A DNA stretch of 64,000 nucleotides from Phenylobacterium sp. (GTDB lineage: Bacteria; Pseudomonadota; Alphaproteobacteria; Caulobacterales; Caulobacteraceae). The stretch covers positions 124,001 through 188,000 of the forward strand of contig NZ_WGNY01000006.1 in NCBI RefSeq assembly GCF_016124325.1, read 5' to 3'. Under the pieces are notes generated by a model. That model did no database searches. It was not told where the DNA came from and saw only the letters and a program-made list of their open reading frames with translations. Within the stretch, counting starts at the first letter, position 1; each line of letters starts with the position of its first letter. This document shows positions 43,445 to 51,965 of the stretch, one piece after another. The translations under genes were made by a program, and so were the position numbers.

Positions 43445-43913
43445 GAAGACCGTCCCCACCGTCCGCGTCCAGGTCTACCTCAACGATCCGCGGATCATCG
43501 GCGGCCTCAACCGCGAAGCGCGAACCGCCCGCGTGCCCCTGAGCCAGGCGGCCGGCCGCGCCATCGCCCGGGGCCTGCAGCGCAGTCTGCCCGCCGACCC
43601 CGACGACCGGTTGTTGCGGCTGGAGCGGGCGCTGCGCGACCACATGCGCGTCATGTCCCGCGACATGCAGATCATCCAGGAGCTGCAGCTGGAGAATGCG
43701 CGCGCCCTCTTCCTGCGCCTGCCCGACGCCATCGAGGACGAAAATCCCGTGCTGGTCGCCGCCGTCGAGCATCGCCTCGAGCGGCTGCTGGACGCCGCGG
43801 CCGCCCGCATCGTGGCCGGCGGCACGACGCCGCGCGACCGCGACCCCGATCCTGATCGTCCCGAGGAGCGCGCGCCGGAGCCCCGCAGCTTCCAGGCGTC
43901 CGGCCGGCGATGA
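43437..43913 (+). CDS. CopG/ribbon-helix-helix-like protein of the trb cluster
   Basis: 158 residues. The N-terminal strand-helix-helix (VRVQVYLNDPRIIGGLNREARTARVPLSQAAGRAIARGLQ) resembles CopG DNA-binding proteins; the rest is helical with a charged disordered tail. A gene of this type is regularly found between traG and trbB in alphaproteobacterial conjugative elements. Overlaps trbB by 4 bp. Confidence 0.8.
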   Translation: MARKTVPTVRVQVYLNDPRIIGGLNREARTARVPLSQAAGRAIARGLQRSLPADPDDRLLRLERALRDHMRVMSRDMQIIQELQLENARALFLRLPDAIEDENPVLVAAVEHRLERLLDAAAARIVAGGTTPRDRDPDPDRPEERAPEPRSFQASGRR

Positions 43914-44860
43914 GCGAGGCCCTGCTGGCGGCGCGCAAGCTGGAGGCGCTGCGCCACGCCCTGGGCGAGGCCGTGCTCGCCGCGCTCGCCGACCCGGCCG
44001 TGGTCGAGGTGATGGCCAACCCCGACGGCCGCCTGGTGATCGACCGTCTGGCCGCCGGACGCGCGGCGTGTGGCGCAAGCCTGAGCCCTATGGCCCGCGA
44101 GCGGGTGATCCGCCTGGTGGCCGACCACCTCGGCGAGCCGGCCACGCGCGAGGCGCCGCGGATCAGCGCGGCCCTGCCGAGCGGCGAGCGTTTCCAGGGC
44201 CTGCTGCCGCCCCTGGTGGCCGCACCGGCCTTCTCCATCCGCAAGCGCCCGGCCATGGTCTGGACCCTGGACGACTATGTGGACCAGGGGGTGCTGTCCC
44301 CCCATCAGGCCGCGATCCTGCGCGCGGCGGTGGCGTCCCGGACCAACCTCCTGATCTGCGGCGGCACGAGTTCGGGCAAGACGACGCTCGCCAACGCCCT
44401 CCTGGCCGAGCCGGCCTTCGCGGAGGAACGGGTGTTCCTGATCGAGGACACGCCGGAGCTGCAGTGTGTCGCCTGGGACCTGGTGGCGACCACGACGCGG
44501 CGCCATCCCGCGCCGGTCGGGGTGGTCGACCTGGTGCGCGACGCGCTGCGCATGCGCCCCGACCGGATCGTGATCGGCGAGATGCGCGACGGCGCCGCCG
44601 CGCTGGAGACGCTCAAGGCGTGGAACACCGGCCACCCCGGCGGCCTGTCCACCCTGCACGCCAATTCCGCGGCGGAGGCGCCGTTGCGCCTGGAGGATCT
44701 CCTCGCCGAGGTCACGACCCGCGCGCCGCGGCGCCTCATCGCGCAGGCGGTGGACCTCGTCGTCCACATCCGTCGCGACCGCGACGGGCGGCGTGTGGAG
44801 CGGATCGCGGCCCTTGGCGCCGCCGGGGCCCGATCATACGCGCTCACGGACCTCGCATGA
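43910..44860 (+). CDS. trbB: Conjugal transfer ATPase TrbB
   Basis: 316 residues of the VirB11/TrbB ATPase family. Walker A LLICGGTSSGKTTLANALL, the acidic box FLIEDTPELQC, Walker B region MRPDRIVIGEMRDGAAALE and His box NTGHPGGLSTLHAN are all present, so the protein looks intact. It powers pilus assembly and DNA transfer at the inner membrane. The rest of the trb operon beyond trbC is absent. Confidence 0.93.
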   Translation: MSEALLAARKLEALRHALGEAVLAALADPAVVEVMANPDGRLVIDRLAAGRAACGASLSPMARERVIRLVADHLGEPATREAPRISAALPSGERFQGLLPPLVAAPAFSIRKRPAMVWTLDDYVDQGVLSPHQAAILRAAVASRTNLLICGGTSSGKTTLANALLAEPAFAEERVFLIEDTPELQCVAWDLVATTTRRHPAPVGVVDLVRDALRMRPDRIVIGEMRDGAAALETLKAWNTGHPGGLSTLHANSAAEAPLRLEDLLAEVTTRAPRRLIAQAVDLVVHIRRDRDGRRVERIAALGAAGARSYALTDLA

Positions 44861-44904
44861 TCGGCGCCGACCCGTCCATCGGCTCGTCACGGCCTTGCAT
44901 TGTC

Positions 44905-44917
44905 CGGTAAATTACCG
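44905..44917. promoter_or_regulatory. Palindromic operator of the toxin-antitoxin pair
   Basis: Perfect 13-bp palindrome CGGTAA-A-TTACCG, about 30 bp before the antitoxin start; typical for DUF1778 autoregulation. Confidence 0.7.
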
Positions 44918-44949
44918 TACGTGCAGAGATGCAGATTGAAGGCGCGCCC

Positions 44950-45237
44950 ATGTCGTCCGAACCCAACCGCACCGCGCGCCTGGAGGCGCGCATCGCGCCC
45001 GACGCCCTGATGATCGTCAAGCGCGCCGCCGAGATCCAGGGCCGCAGCGTCAGCGATTTCGTGGTCGCCGCCGCCCAGGAAGCGGCCAGCCGCACCATCG
45101 AGGCGGCGCAGATGATCCGCCTGTCGGTCGAAGACCAGCGCGCCTTCGCCGAGGCGATCCTCAATCCCCCGGCGCCGGAGGCGGCCCTGAGCCGCGCCGC
45201 CAAGGCCCACCGAACGCTCATCAAGATCGCGGAGTGA
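44950..45237 (+). CDS. DUF1778 (TacA-type) antitoxin
   Basis: 95 residues from ATG 44950, with AAGG 7-8 nt upstream; ATG 44929 is possible but has a poor ribosome site. N-terminal ribbon-helix-helix (TARLEARIAPDALMIVKRAAEIQGRSVSDFVV) and an unstructured C-terminal tail that wraps the toxin. It neutralises the GNAT toxin and represses the operon by binding the palindrome upstream. Overlaps the toxin gene by 4 bp. Confidence 0.9.
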   Translation: MSSEPNRTARLEARIAPDALMIVKRAAEIQGRSVSDFVVAAAQEAASRTIEAAQMIRLSVEDQRAFAEAILNPPAPEAALSRAAKAHRTLIKIAE

Positions 45238-45746
45238 CCCAGAGGTTCCGGATCGAGGCCCTGGTGCCGACACCGGCGCGCGCGGACTTCTCCTGCGGCG
45301 TGGCGCCCCTGGACCGCTACCTTCGGGAACAGGCGACCCAGGACATCAAGCGACGGGTCGCCAACTGCTTCGTGGCGCTGGCCGACGACGGCGCGATCGC
45401 CGGCTACTACACGCTCGCCGCCACGAGCCTGCCGCTAACCGATCTGCCAGCCGAAGACGCCCGGCGGTTGCCCCGCTACCCTCTCCTGCCCGCCGCCCTG
45501 ATCGGACGCCTCGCCATCGACCGGCGCTTCCAGGGGCGCCGCTTGGGCGGCGCCCTGGTCATGGACGCCGCCGCACGCGCCGGGCGCAGCGACCCGGCGG
45601 TCTATGCGCTGCTCGTGGAGGCGAAGGACGAGGCCGCGGCCGGCTTCTACGAACACCTCCAGTTCCGACGCTTCGCAAGCCGGCCGATGACCCTCTTCCT
45701 GCCGCTGGCGACCGCGCTGCAAGCGCTGGACCGGGCGAAGGACTGA
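45234..45746 (+). CDS. GNAT family toxin (TacT-type tRNA acetyltransferase)
   Basis: 170 residues, GTG overlapping the antitoxin stop. Hallmarks: FSCGVAPLDRYLREQATQDIKRRV at the N-terminus, YYTLAATSLPL, and acetyl-CoA loop IGRLAIDRRFQGRRLGGALV; catalytic Tyr probably in AGFYEHLQFRRF. Such toxins acetylate aminoacyl-tRNA and stop translation. The pair separates trbB from trbC, so it entered a former trb operon or was retained as it decayed. Confidence 0.9.
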   Translation: MTQRFRIEALVPTPARADFSCGVAPLDRYLREQATQDIKRRVANCFVALADDGAIAGYYTLAATSLPLTDLPAEDARRLPRYPLLPAALIGRLAIDRRFQGRRLGGALVMDAAARAGRSDPAVYALLVEAKDEAAAGFYEHLQFRRFASRPMTLFLPLATALQALDRAKD

Positions 45747-46202
45747 ACACAAGGCGCGGTCGCCCAACCGGCGCGACGGGGTCCCGCCGCTCCCCTTCCG
45801 CCCCCGATCCTGACGCGCCATGCCTGCCGCGCCGAGACCGCCTCAACCGACCTCGCCCAGGGATCGATGGGCGGATCGGGCGGGTCCGACGCCATCGGCC
45901 TCCGCCTGCAGGCCGCCTCGAAGCCCACCTGGAACGCGAGCCGCCCCGGGCGCCGACGCCACAACCGGCATGGGCCGCCCCCTATAACCGTGGCGGCGAC
46001 GGGGCGACGGCGCATCCTTCGTGTCTTCCCTGAGACGATCGGCGAGTTGCAACAACTCGCAAGCAACTCGCCATGACGTGTCCAGCAACTCGCAAACAAC
46101 TCTACTCACAATAATCAACAACCACCGTTGACAACCTGTGGTTAAATTGTCTTGAAATGGATTCGACCGCGATGCGTCGCGATGAAATCCAGAGAAACGT
46201 CC
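45747..46202. other. Intergenic region with phased short repeats upstream of trbC
   Basis: No gene. It carries the repeat array at 46042-46102, then a possible -35 TTGACA at 46129 and an AT-rich stretch (GGTTAAATTG) before trbC, so it is probably a promoter or origin-like control region. Confidence 0.55.
46042..46102. repeat. Iteron-like CAACTCGC repeats on an 11-bp grid
   Basis: CAACTCGC begins at 46053, 46064 and 46086, and CAACTC at 46097: spacings 11, 22 and 11 bp, one helical turn. An inverted copy GCGAGTTG at 46042-46049 makes a perfect 8-bp palindrome with the first one (spacer CAA). Confidence 0.75.
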
Positions 46203-46616
46203 ATGCGACCGACACTTTCGCGCGGCCTCGTCGCCGCCACGACGACCTGCGCCCTGACGGCGGCCGCCCCCGCCTTCGCCGGCGGCTCCGGCATGCCGTG
46301 GGAAGGCCCCTTGCAGCAGGTCGTGGAATCGATCACCGGCCCCGTCGTCCAGGCCGCCGCCGTGGTGGCCGTGGTGATCTTCGGCGCCGCCATCGCCATG
46401 AGCGAGAGCGGCGGCGCCATGCGCCGCGGCCTCGGCATCCTCTTCGGACTTTCCATCGCCTTCGCCGCCTCGAGCTTCTTCCTCGACTTCTTCGGCTACC
46501 CTCGCGCCGCCCTCCGCGCCTGGGCCGAGAGCCAGACGACCGGCCTGCGCCGATCCGCCCGCGAGCCCGCCACGGCCAGGACGTGTCCGCCGTCGATGGA
46601 GCCGCGCCATGACTGA
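46203..46616 (+). CDS. trbC: Conjugal transfer pilin TrbC
   Basis: 137 residues with signal peptide (GLVAATTTCALTAAAPAFA) and two hydrophobic helices (VVQAAAVVAVVIFGAAIAM and GLGILFGLSIAFAASSFF), as in VirB2/TrbC pilins. After FFLDFFGYPRAAL the family normally ends; here about 40 unrelated Arg/Pro-rich residues follow, so the 3' end is probably new or frameshifted. The next genes trbD onward are missing. Its tail overlaps the AlpA-like start. Confidence 0.8.
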   Translation: MRPTLSRGLVAATTTCALTAAAPAFAGGSGMPWEGPLQQVVESITGPVVQAAAVVAVVIFGAAIAMSESGGAMRRGLGILFGLSIAFAASSFFLDFFGYPRAALRAWAESQTTGLRRSAREPATARTCPPSMEPRHD

Positions 46617-46995
46617 CCCCAAGGCCGCGGACCACGAACCGCCCCGGGATCGCCTGCTGGCCTGGAAGCAGGTGAAGGCGCTGACCGGCCTCAGCCGCAC
46701 GACGGTGTGGCGCCGCCAACGGGCCGGGGACTTCCCCCTGCCACTGGTGATCTCGCCGGGACGCATCGGCTGGCGCGAGAGCGAGGTCGAGGCCTGGGTC
46801 CGCTCGCGCCGCCAGCGCGGCGCGGCGAGCCCGGACCCGCCCGCCCCCGCTCCGCCCGCGGCCCTGCCGCGCCCGGTGGATTCACCCCCGTTCGCCCGCC
46901 CGCCGTCGTCGCCCAAGCCGCGGCGGCCGAACCATCCAGCCGGGCGGACGTCCCGGCGACGGGGGGCCGCCAATCAGATCCACTTCGAGTTCTAG
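46609..46995 (+). CDS. AlpA-like helix-turn-helix protein
   Basis: 128 residues. N-terminal MerR-like/AlpA DNA-binding part (LLAWKQVKALTGLSRTTVWRRQRAGDFPLPLVI, RIGWRESEVEAWVRSRR) and a Pro/Arg-rich disordered tail. AlpA proteins activate excision or integrase genes of mobile elements. Overlaps trbC. Confidence 0.8.
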   Translation: MTDPKAADHEPPRDRLLAWKQVKALTGLSRTTVWRRQRAGDFPLPLVISPGRIGWRESEVEAWVRSRRQRGAASPDPPAPAPPAALPRPVDSPPFARPPSSPKPRRPNHPAGRTSRRRGAANQIHFEF

Positions 46996-47613
46996 GTGGG
47001 GCGGACAGTCCGAGCGCGGGGCCGACGGGGGCGTCGCAGGTGGAGACGGCGGTGAAAAGGGGTGTTCCGATGTCCGCGCCCCTCTCAGCGCCGCAAGTCC
47101 TTGCGCCGAGGCCCCGAGCGAGAGGTCGCGCAGCGCGCGGCTTCGTACTTCTGGGCGGACATGACCGCCTTCGATCCCGAAATCGCCGACTTCGCCGCAC
47201 GTCTCCAGGCCGGATAGGCGCGCCCAGAATATGGCTGCGAATGGACGGCGAGACGCCGATCCGCTCGCTGGTCATGTGGGTGGGTGGGTCAGTCTCTTCC
47301 GGTGGACTCCATCGAACTTCTCGCGTCAAGCGTGTATCCTCAGAACTAAGCGCCGCTACCTCGGAGAATCAAGTGAGTGGGCGACGTCATAATTTCGTGA
47401 ACACTGAACACCGATCATTCAGCAACTTGTTTCACGCTGTTTCAGATCAGGGTCGCACCTTCGAATAGGCGAAGATGGCAAGATGAGGGAAGATGATGTG
47501 GTGGCTGGATTGCGGTAATCTATCAGCATCTTGGCGAAGCCGTGGCCGCAGTATGTGAGTTGAGCTAAGTCGGGCGTCGGCCGCCCCGGCTTGTCCCCTT
47601 CGAGGTTGGATCA
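46996..47613. other. Decayed region of the conjugative element, no intact gene
   Basis: A coding-like fragment on + (about 47080-47217, ending FWADMTAFDPEIADFAARLQ) has no start and is probably the 3' end of a lost gene. The part after 47320 is AT-richer and contains no gene; it may hold the promoter of the relaxase. Confidence 0.45.
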
Positions 47614-48858
47614 ATGTCGGTTCGCACATCGATCGACGCCCGGCTCTCCGAGGTGAGGATCGGCGACGGGCGTGCCGGCGCCGTAAGGCTTCCCTGGTGG
47701 TTGAAGGCAGATAGAGCCGGCGCGCGGATCGGGATCCTGCGGCGGCTGTCGGCCTCGCGCACCTTTGCGCTGGGCGCCCGCTCAGGCGCCCTGAAGTCGG
47801 CCCAGTCGAGGTCGGGGCGGACCTTCCGCTTGGACCTCCGCCAAAGGGTGGTGGTGAAGGCTTTGGTATCGCGGCACATCGGACGCGGCGGCGCCCGCGC
47901 CGCGGCCCTCGCGCAGCACGTTGTCTATCTTGGCCGAAGCGGGGCCGGCGCCGAGGGCGCACGGCCGATGTTCTTCGATCGGACGCAGGACGGGATCGAT
48001 GCGAAAGCGGCGACGAGCGTATGGGCCGATGACCGTCATCACTTCCGTTTCATCATCTCGCCGGAGCACGGCGAGCGGATTGCGGATCTGAGGGGGTATG
48101 TGCGCGAGGTGATGGGGCGGATCTCGGTCGATCTTGGCGAACCCGGGCTCGCGTGGATCGCGACATGCCATTTCGACACCGACCAGCCGCATGCCCATGT
48201 TCTCGTACGCGGGCGCCGATCCTCCGGTCGCGACCTCGTCATTCCGCGGCTCTACGTTTCCTATGGGTTCAGGGGCCGCGCCCAGGAGGTCGCCCGGGAA
48301 CGGCTCGGCGACCTCTCCCGCCCGGATGCGGAACGCCGCATCTGGCGGGAGACGGAGGCCGATCGTCTGACGGCGCTCGATCGGCGGCTGATCGCTGCCG
48401 CGGACAGCGAACGCATGGTGGACGACGGAGTCGGGGCGAGCGACGCCTGGTCCGCCTTGACGCGTGGCCGGCTACGGCACCTGGAGCGCCTCGGCCTCGC
48501 GCAACGGATCGGGTCCCGGTTTCGGTTGGCGGGCGATCTTGAGGACCAACTCCGAGCCTTGCAGTTGCGCAAGGACGTCATCCGCACCCTCAATCAGCGG
48601 CGCTTTGCGGGTGTGAGGACTATCAAGGAGTTCGAATCAAGCCGACTCGCCGGTCGCGTGATTCGCGCGGGCTCGCACGACGAGCTGGGGGCGACGCCCT
48701 ACGTCATTATCGCGGATGCGAGGGGGACGGAGTACTACGCACGGCTGAAGCCCGGCGCCGAACTGCCGTCAAAGGCCGAGACGGTGCAGTTGGTCCAAGG
48801 CGAGCGCGGCGCACAGCTGATTCATAAGGTCGCTCGTCAAACGGGGCTCGAGCGATAG
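47614..48858 (+). CDS. VirD2/DUF3363-type relaxase
   Basis: 414 residues, ATG with GAGG upstream. Relaxase core: HHFRFIISPEHGERIADLRG and the metal-binding histidine motif CHFDTDQPHAHVLVRG, then GRDLVIPRLYVSYGFRGRAQEV. These nick oriT in Tn4371-like elements. Family members are usually 550-700 residues; this one ends early, so the C-terminal part is lost. The N-terminal ~70 residues are unlike the family and may be acquired. Confidence 0.8.
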   Translation: MSVRTSIDARLSEVRIGDGRAGAVRLPWWLKADRAGARIGILRRLSASRTFALGARSGALKSAQSRSGRTFRLDLRQRVVVKALVSRHIGRGGARAAALAQHVVYLGRSGAGAEGARPMFFDRTQDGIDAKAATSVWADDRHHFRFIISPEHGERIADLRGYVREVMGRISVDLGEPGLAWIATCHFDTDQPHAHVLVRGRRSSGRDLVIPRLYVSYGFRGRAQEVARERLGDLSRPDAERRIWRETEADRLTALDRRLIAAADSERMVDDGVGASDAWSALTRGRLRHLERLGLAQRIGSRFRLAGDLEDQLRALQLRKDVIRTLNQRRFAGVRTIKEFESSRLAGRVIRAGSHDELGATPYVIIADARGTEYYARLKPGAELPSKAETVQLVQGERGAQLIHKVARQTGLER

Positions 48859-49029
48859 ACACGCCAAGCTGGGCGCTCGTCCCCTTGGGGGGATGGGTAC
48901 CTAAGGGACCTATTCGGGGCAGGTCGCCCGATATTGGCGCGGTTGATGGAACGGGCGCCGGTACGGGATTGCCAAATCTGGCCGCGTGTCGGCCGTCTAC
49001 GTCCTTGCCAGGATGATGGCCTCGGAACT

Positions 49030-49048
49030 GGACGGACGCAGTCCGTCC
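49030..49048. other. Perfect 8-bp inverted repeat at the end of the methyltransferase pseudogene
   Basis: GGACGGAC-GCA-GTCCGTCC, located just beyond the pseudogene stop and between it and the relaxase; possibly a terminator or element end. Confidence 0.4.
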
Positions 49049-49056
49049 GCTCGACT

Positions 49057-49839
49057 CTAGAAATAGCGGTCGGCGAGCTGCCGAGCCGTGACCTGGTCGA
49101 CGAATCTGAAGGCCGACCTCAGAGCCATCTCGCCAAGTTCCTCTGGCGCAAAGAAGCTGATGAACGGCGTGCCGGCGGCTCAGGCGCACTGCTCGGTCGC
49201 CGCGCGCATGGCCTTTTCTTCGGGTTCGACGAGGGTTAGCGGCAACAGAAAGGTGACGACGAAGGACGACCCGGCCGCCAGCGCCGCCACCCGATCGAGC
49301 GTAGTCTCCACGGCCGCACGGGTGAGGTACATGACCACGCCGGTCGACACGACGACCGCCGGCCGGGCCGGATCGAAGCCGGCGTCGATCAGGCGGCCCC
49401 ACCAGTCGCCCTCGAAGTCCACCGGAACGAAGAGAAGACCGTCGGGCGCGCTCAGCCCCAATTCGGCGAAGCGCTGGCGCCTCCAGGCCTGTGGCTCCGG
49501 CTGGTCGAGCTCGAAGACGCGAAGCCGCCCGGCCATCTCCGGGCGCCGCTGGGCGAAACTGTCCAGCCCCGCGCCCAGGATCACGTACTGGCCGACCCCC
49601 AACTCGGCCTGTTCGCACACGAGGTCCTCGATGAAGCGGGCGCGTGCGACGATCGAGGCGCGCACGCGCGCGGTCTGCGCCGGCTCCATGTCGGGCCGCC
49701 CCTGCCAGCCGTCCTGCGGCGCGGCGAGCCGAAGTCCGACATCGTCGGCCAGGACGTGCGGCGGCGGATCGGTCTACAGATGCAGCGCCCGCCGCAGGGC
49801 CACACGGACGGCGGTGCTGTCGGGTTGAGGGTCGTGCAG
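49057..49839 (-). pseudogene. SAM-dependent methyltransferase (leucine carboxyl methyltransferase family) with two nonsense codons
   Basis: In a single minus-strand frame the family sequence runs from DSTAVRVALRRALHL through PPPHVLADDVGL, RASIVARARFIEDLV, VILGAGLDSFAQRRPE, VFELDQPEPQAWRRQR and VVVSTGVVMYLT to GTPFISFFAPEEL and a final stop at 49057. It is broken by TAG at 49776-49774 and TGA at 49182-49180, both where the family has sense codons (a CAG or CGA to stop transition would explain each). A middle ORF of 169 residues remains open but lacks both ends. Confidence 0.8.
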
Positions 49840-50032
49840 GGTCCTCTCGCCTCCGGCGGTGGGGCCAGCTGGCGCCAGCCCGTCGAGCGTCGTCCAGTAC
49901 CGTCGTCAGGCCGATCGGATCCGGCTTTCGGACGCCGCGGCGGCCCGCGTCGCGCGGCTTCGGGAACAGGGCTGAAAACGTCGAGCGCAAAACGGACTGC
50001 AAAAAAGATGCAAAAAAACGCCGTTCGGAACG

Positions 50033-50062
50033 AAAAAGGACCGGGCTGAACCCCGGTCCTTT
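50033..50062 (-). terminator. Intrinsic terminator after tRNA-His
   Basis: AAAGGACCGGG/CCCGGTCCTTT stem (50035-50045 with 50052-50062) followed on the minus strand by a T-run. Confidence 0.85.
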
Positions 50063-50075
50063 CAAGGTTCTGCGA

Positions 50076-50152
50076 TGGTACCGCCCTCCCGGATCGAACG
50101 GGAGACCTCCAGAGCCACAATCTGGCGCTCTAACCAACTGAGCTAGGGCGGC
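50076..50152 (-). tRNA. tRNA-His (anticodon GTG)
   Basis: 77 nt with encoded CCA. Acceptor GCCGCCC/GGGCGGT, D arm GCTCAGTTGGTTAGAGC, anticodon stem CCAGA/TCTGG with loop TTGTGGC, T arm with GTTCGATC. Position 1 is G pairing with U72 and the discriminator is A73; no G-1 is encoded. This is the alphaproteobacterial form of tRNA-His. Confidence 0.95.
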
Positions 50153-50206
50153 GCATCGCGAGCGCACGGTTCTAGTCGCGGGACACGGCCCGATCAAGCC
50201 GCCGCT

Positions 50207-51016
50207 TCAGGGTTCGAGCAAAGGTTGGCGATAGCGGCGCGATCCGGCCAGTTCACGGCCGTCGGCGAAGCGCACGACATAGTCACCGGAGGGCTTGGAT
50301 TCGACCTGGGCTATGGCGTCCCGTCGGACCAGCCGGGACCGGTGGATCCGCACGAAGCCGGCGGCCTTGAGCTGGCGCTCCATCTCGGTGAGGGAGGCGC
50401 GGTGGAGCAGCGGCGACGGGCCGCGATGCAGCTCGACATAGTTTCCCGCCGCCTCGACCCACAGAACCTCGGTGGGCGGCACGAAGTAGCGCCGCGCACC
50501 GTCGCGCACCTCTATAGCCGTTTCGGTCGGCGGCGGCTGCGCCGGCGGCGCAGCGAGGCGAAGCCAGCCCACATAGACGGCCGTGACGATGACGTAGGTC
50601 AGTAGGTCTTTCCGCAGCTCGTAGGGGAAGTCGAGCAGTGGCCACAGCGGGGAGTAGTCGGCCCCAACCAACGAATAGGCCGCCCATCGCAAGGTCCCCA
50701 TCGCCGCCACATGGATGGCCGAAAACGCCAGGGCGCCCATCGCGTGTGCGGGAACGACCCGCCACCAGGGGGCCTGGAAGGGACGCGCCCAACGCGCCAG
50801 CGCCATGACCGGAGGCGCAAGCGCCACGAGCGCCAGGCAACTGGACGCCTCCCAGACCAGCGGCTCCCAGAATGCGATCGGCCGGCCGCCGGCGGCCCGA
50901 TCGTGGATCACGCTGAACGTATCCACCAGGGCCACCGCGACGCCGATCATGGCGATCAACAGGATGAAAAGACTGTCGCGTCGCTCGACAAGGCGCAGTC
51001 CGGGCAAGGCCTTCAT
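50207..51016 (-). CDS. Membrane-anchored LytTR family transcriptional regulator
   Basis: 269 residues from ATG 51016. Four membrane helices in the N-terminal half (SLFILLIAMIGVAVALVDTF and so on) and a C-terminal LytTR DNA-binding domain (VLWVEAAGNYVELHRG, FVRIHRSRLVRRDAI, RFADGRELAGSRRYR). No receiver domain; such proteins respond to envelope or membrane signals directly. Transcribed towards tRNA-His. Confidence 0.9.
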   Translation of the reverse strand: MKALPGLRLVERRDSLFILLIAMIGVAVALVDTFSVIHDRAAGGRPIAFWEPLVWEASSCLALVALAPPVMALARWARPFQAPWWRVVPAHAMGALAFSAIHVAAMGTLRWAAYSLVGADYSPLWPLLDFPYELRKDLLTYVIVTAVYVGWLRLAAPPAQPPPTETAIEVRDGARRYFVPPTEVLWVEAAGNYVELHRGPSPLLHRASLTEMERQLKAAGFVRIHRSRLVRRDAIAQVESKPSGDYVVRFADGRELAGSRRYRQPLLEP

Positions 51017-51191
51017 TCGGTTGTTCCGACCGTCGGGTTCAAAGCCGCTCGCCTCGGCGGGCGGCGGACGTTTGGCCTGCGCCCGACTCGCACTGGGGTA
51101 GCCTCCGCCATCGGCTTCCGCAGTAGTTGTAGGGGGCCTTCCCCGCCAACGGGAAGGGCGTTTGGGCCGCCCCGCGCGCCTGCGAACAAAG

Positions 51192-51220
51192 AAAAACCCC
51201 GGCCGCGGAAGCGGCCGGGG
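51192..51220 (-). terminator. Intrinsic terminator of the exbB-exbD-tonB operon
   Basis: CCCCGGCCGC (51197-51206) / GCGGCCGGGG (51211-51220), then T5 on the minus strand. Confidence 0.88.
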
Positions 51221-51247
51221 TCTCAAGCCATCGACTGGCGGGTCAGC

Positions 51248-51955
51248 TTACTTCGGCAGGCTGAAGCGGATCGGGATCCGCACCTGGCCGCCGCTGACGG
51301 GCTGACCGTCCTTGGTTTGCGGCCGCATCTTGAAGAGGCGGGTCATCCGCATGGCGGCGTCGCCGAAGCCCATGTTTTCCGGGTCTTCGTTGCCGACCGA
51401 GCAGTTCTCCAGCGTGCCCTTCGCGGTCACCGTGCAGCTCAGCGTCACCCGGCCCTCGACTTCCATCCGCTGCGCCCGGTCGGGGTAGTAGCGGTTGATG
51501 TCGTCGCCGGAGGGCAGACGCATCCAGTCGGGGTTGGTGATGACCGACGGGCGCGGCGGCTCAGGCGGCGGCGCGGCCGGCGGCTTCGGCTCCTCGATCC
51601 GGCGCTCGACCGGCGGAACCGGCAGCGGCGGGATGCTGGGAACGTCGGGCACGGCGACCGGCGGACGCGGCTGCAGCTTCGGCGGCGGCGGCGGCGGAGT
51701 GTTCGGCGGCGGCGGCGGCGGCGGAGGCGGCGGAGGCGGCGGCGGAACGGGCTTGATAAGCGCCACGTCCGTCACTTCGTCCGAGTACTCCTTGTACTTG
51801 GGTTCGAACTTCGACTTCCAGAGGTACAGCCCCAGCAGACCGTGCAGCACGAGCACGAGGATCAAGCCGATGATGAACCCCGGGCGCGCGTGCGGCTTGG
51901 GATCATCGAACGGATTGTGCCGGATGATGGCGTGATCAGGCGATGTCTCAGACAT
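51248..51955 (-). CDS. tonB: TonB energy transducer
   Basis: 235 residues: cytoplasmic N-terminus, one membrane helix (GFIIGLILVLVLHGLLGLYL), a proline-rich periplasmic spacer with a run of 14 or more Pro, and a C-terminal domain (RMEVEGRVTLSCTVTAKGTLENCSV) that contacts receptor TonB boxes. Third gene of the operon, 10 bp after exbD. It would energise TonB-dependent receptors such as that of the lasso cluster, had it been complete. Confidence 0.92.
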   Translation of the reverse strand: MSETSPDHAIIRHNPFDDPKPHARPGFIIGLILVLVLHGLLGLYLWKSKFEPKYKEYSDEVTDVALIKPVPPPPPPPPPPPPPPNTPPPPPPKLQPRPPVAVPDVPSIPPLPVPPVERRIEEPKPPAAPPPEPPRPSVITNPDWMRLPSGDDINRYYPDRAQRMEVEGRVTLSCTVTAKGTLENCSVGNEDPENMGFGDAAMRMTRLFKMRPQTKDGQPVSGGQVRIPIRFSLPK

Positions 51956-51965
51956 GGGTCACCAC

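Noticed and set aside
40985..43459. 824-residue minus-strand frame across the receptor/traG junction
   Set aside because: Composition is that of a GC-rich shadow; the receptor barrel is in another frame.
48707..50197. 496-residue minus-strand frame through the methyltransferase and tRNA-His
   Set aside because: It runs through a tRNA gene and has no family signature; the methyltransferase lies in a neighbouring frame.
51660..51750. GGC-rich tandem repeat as a CRISPR or VNTR
   Set aside because: It encodes the proline run of TonB; no spacers or conserved repeat units.
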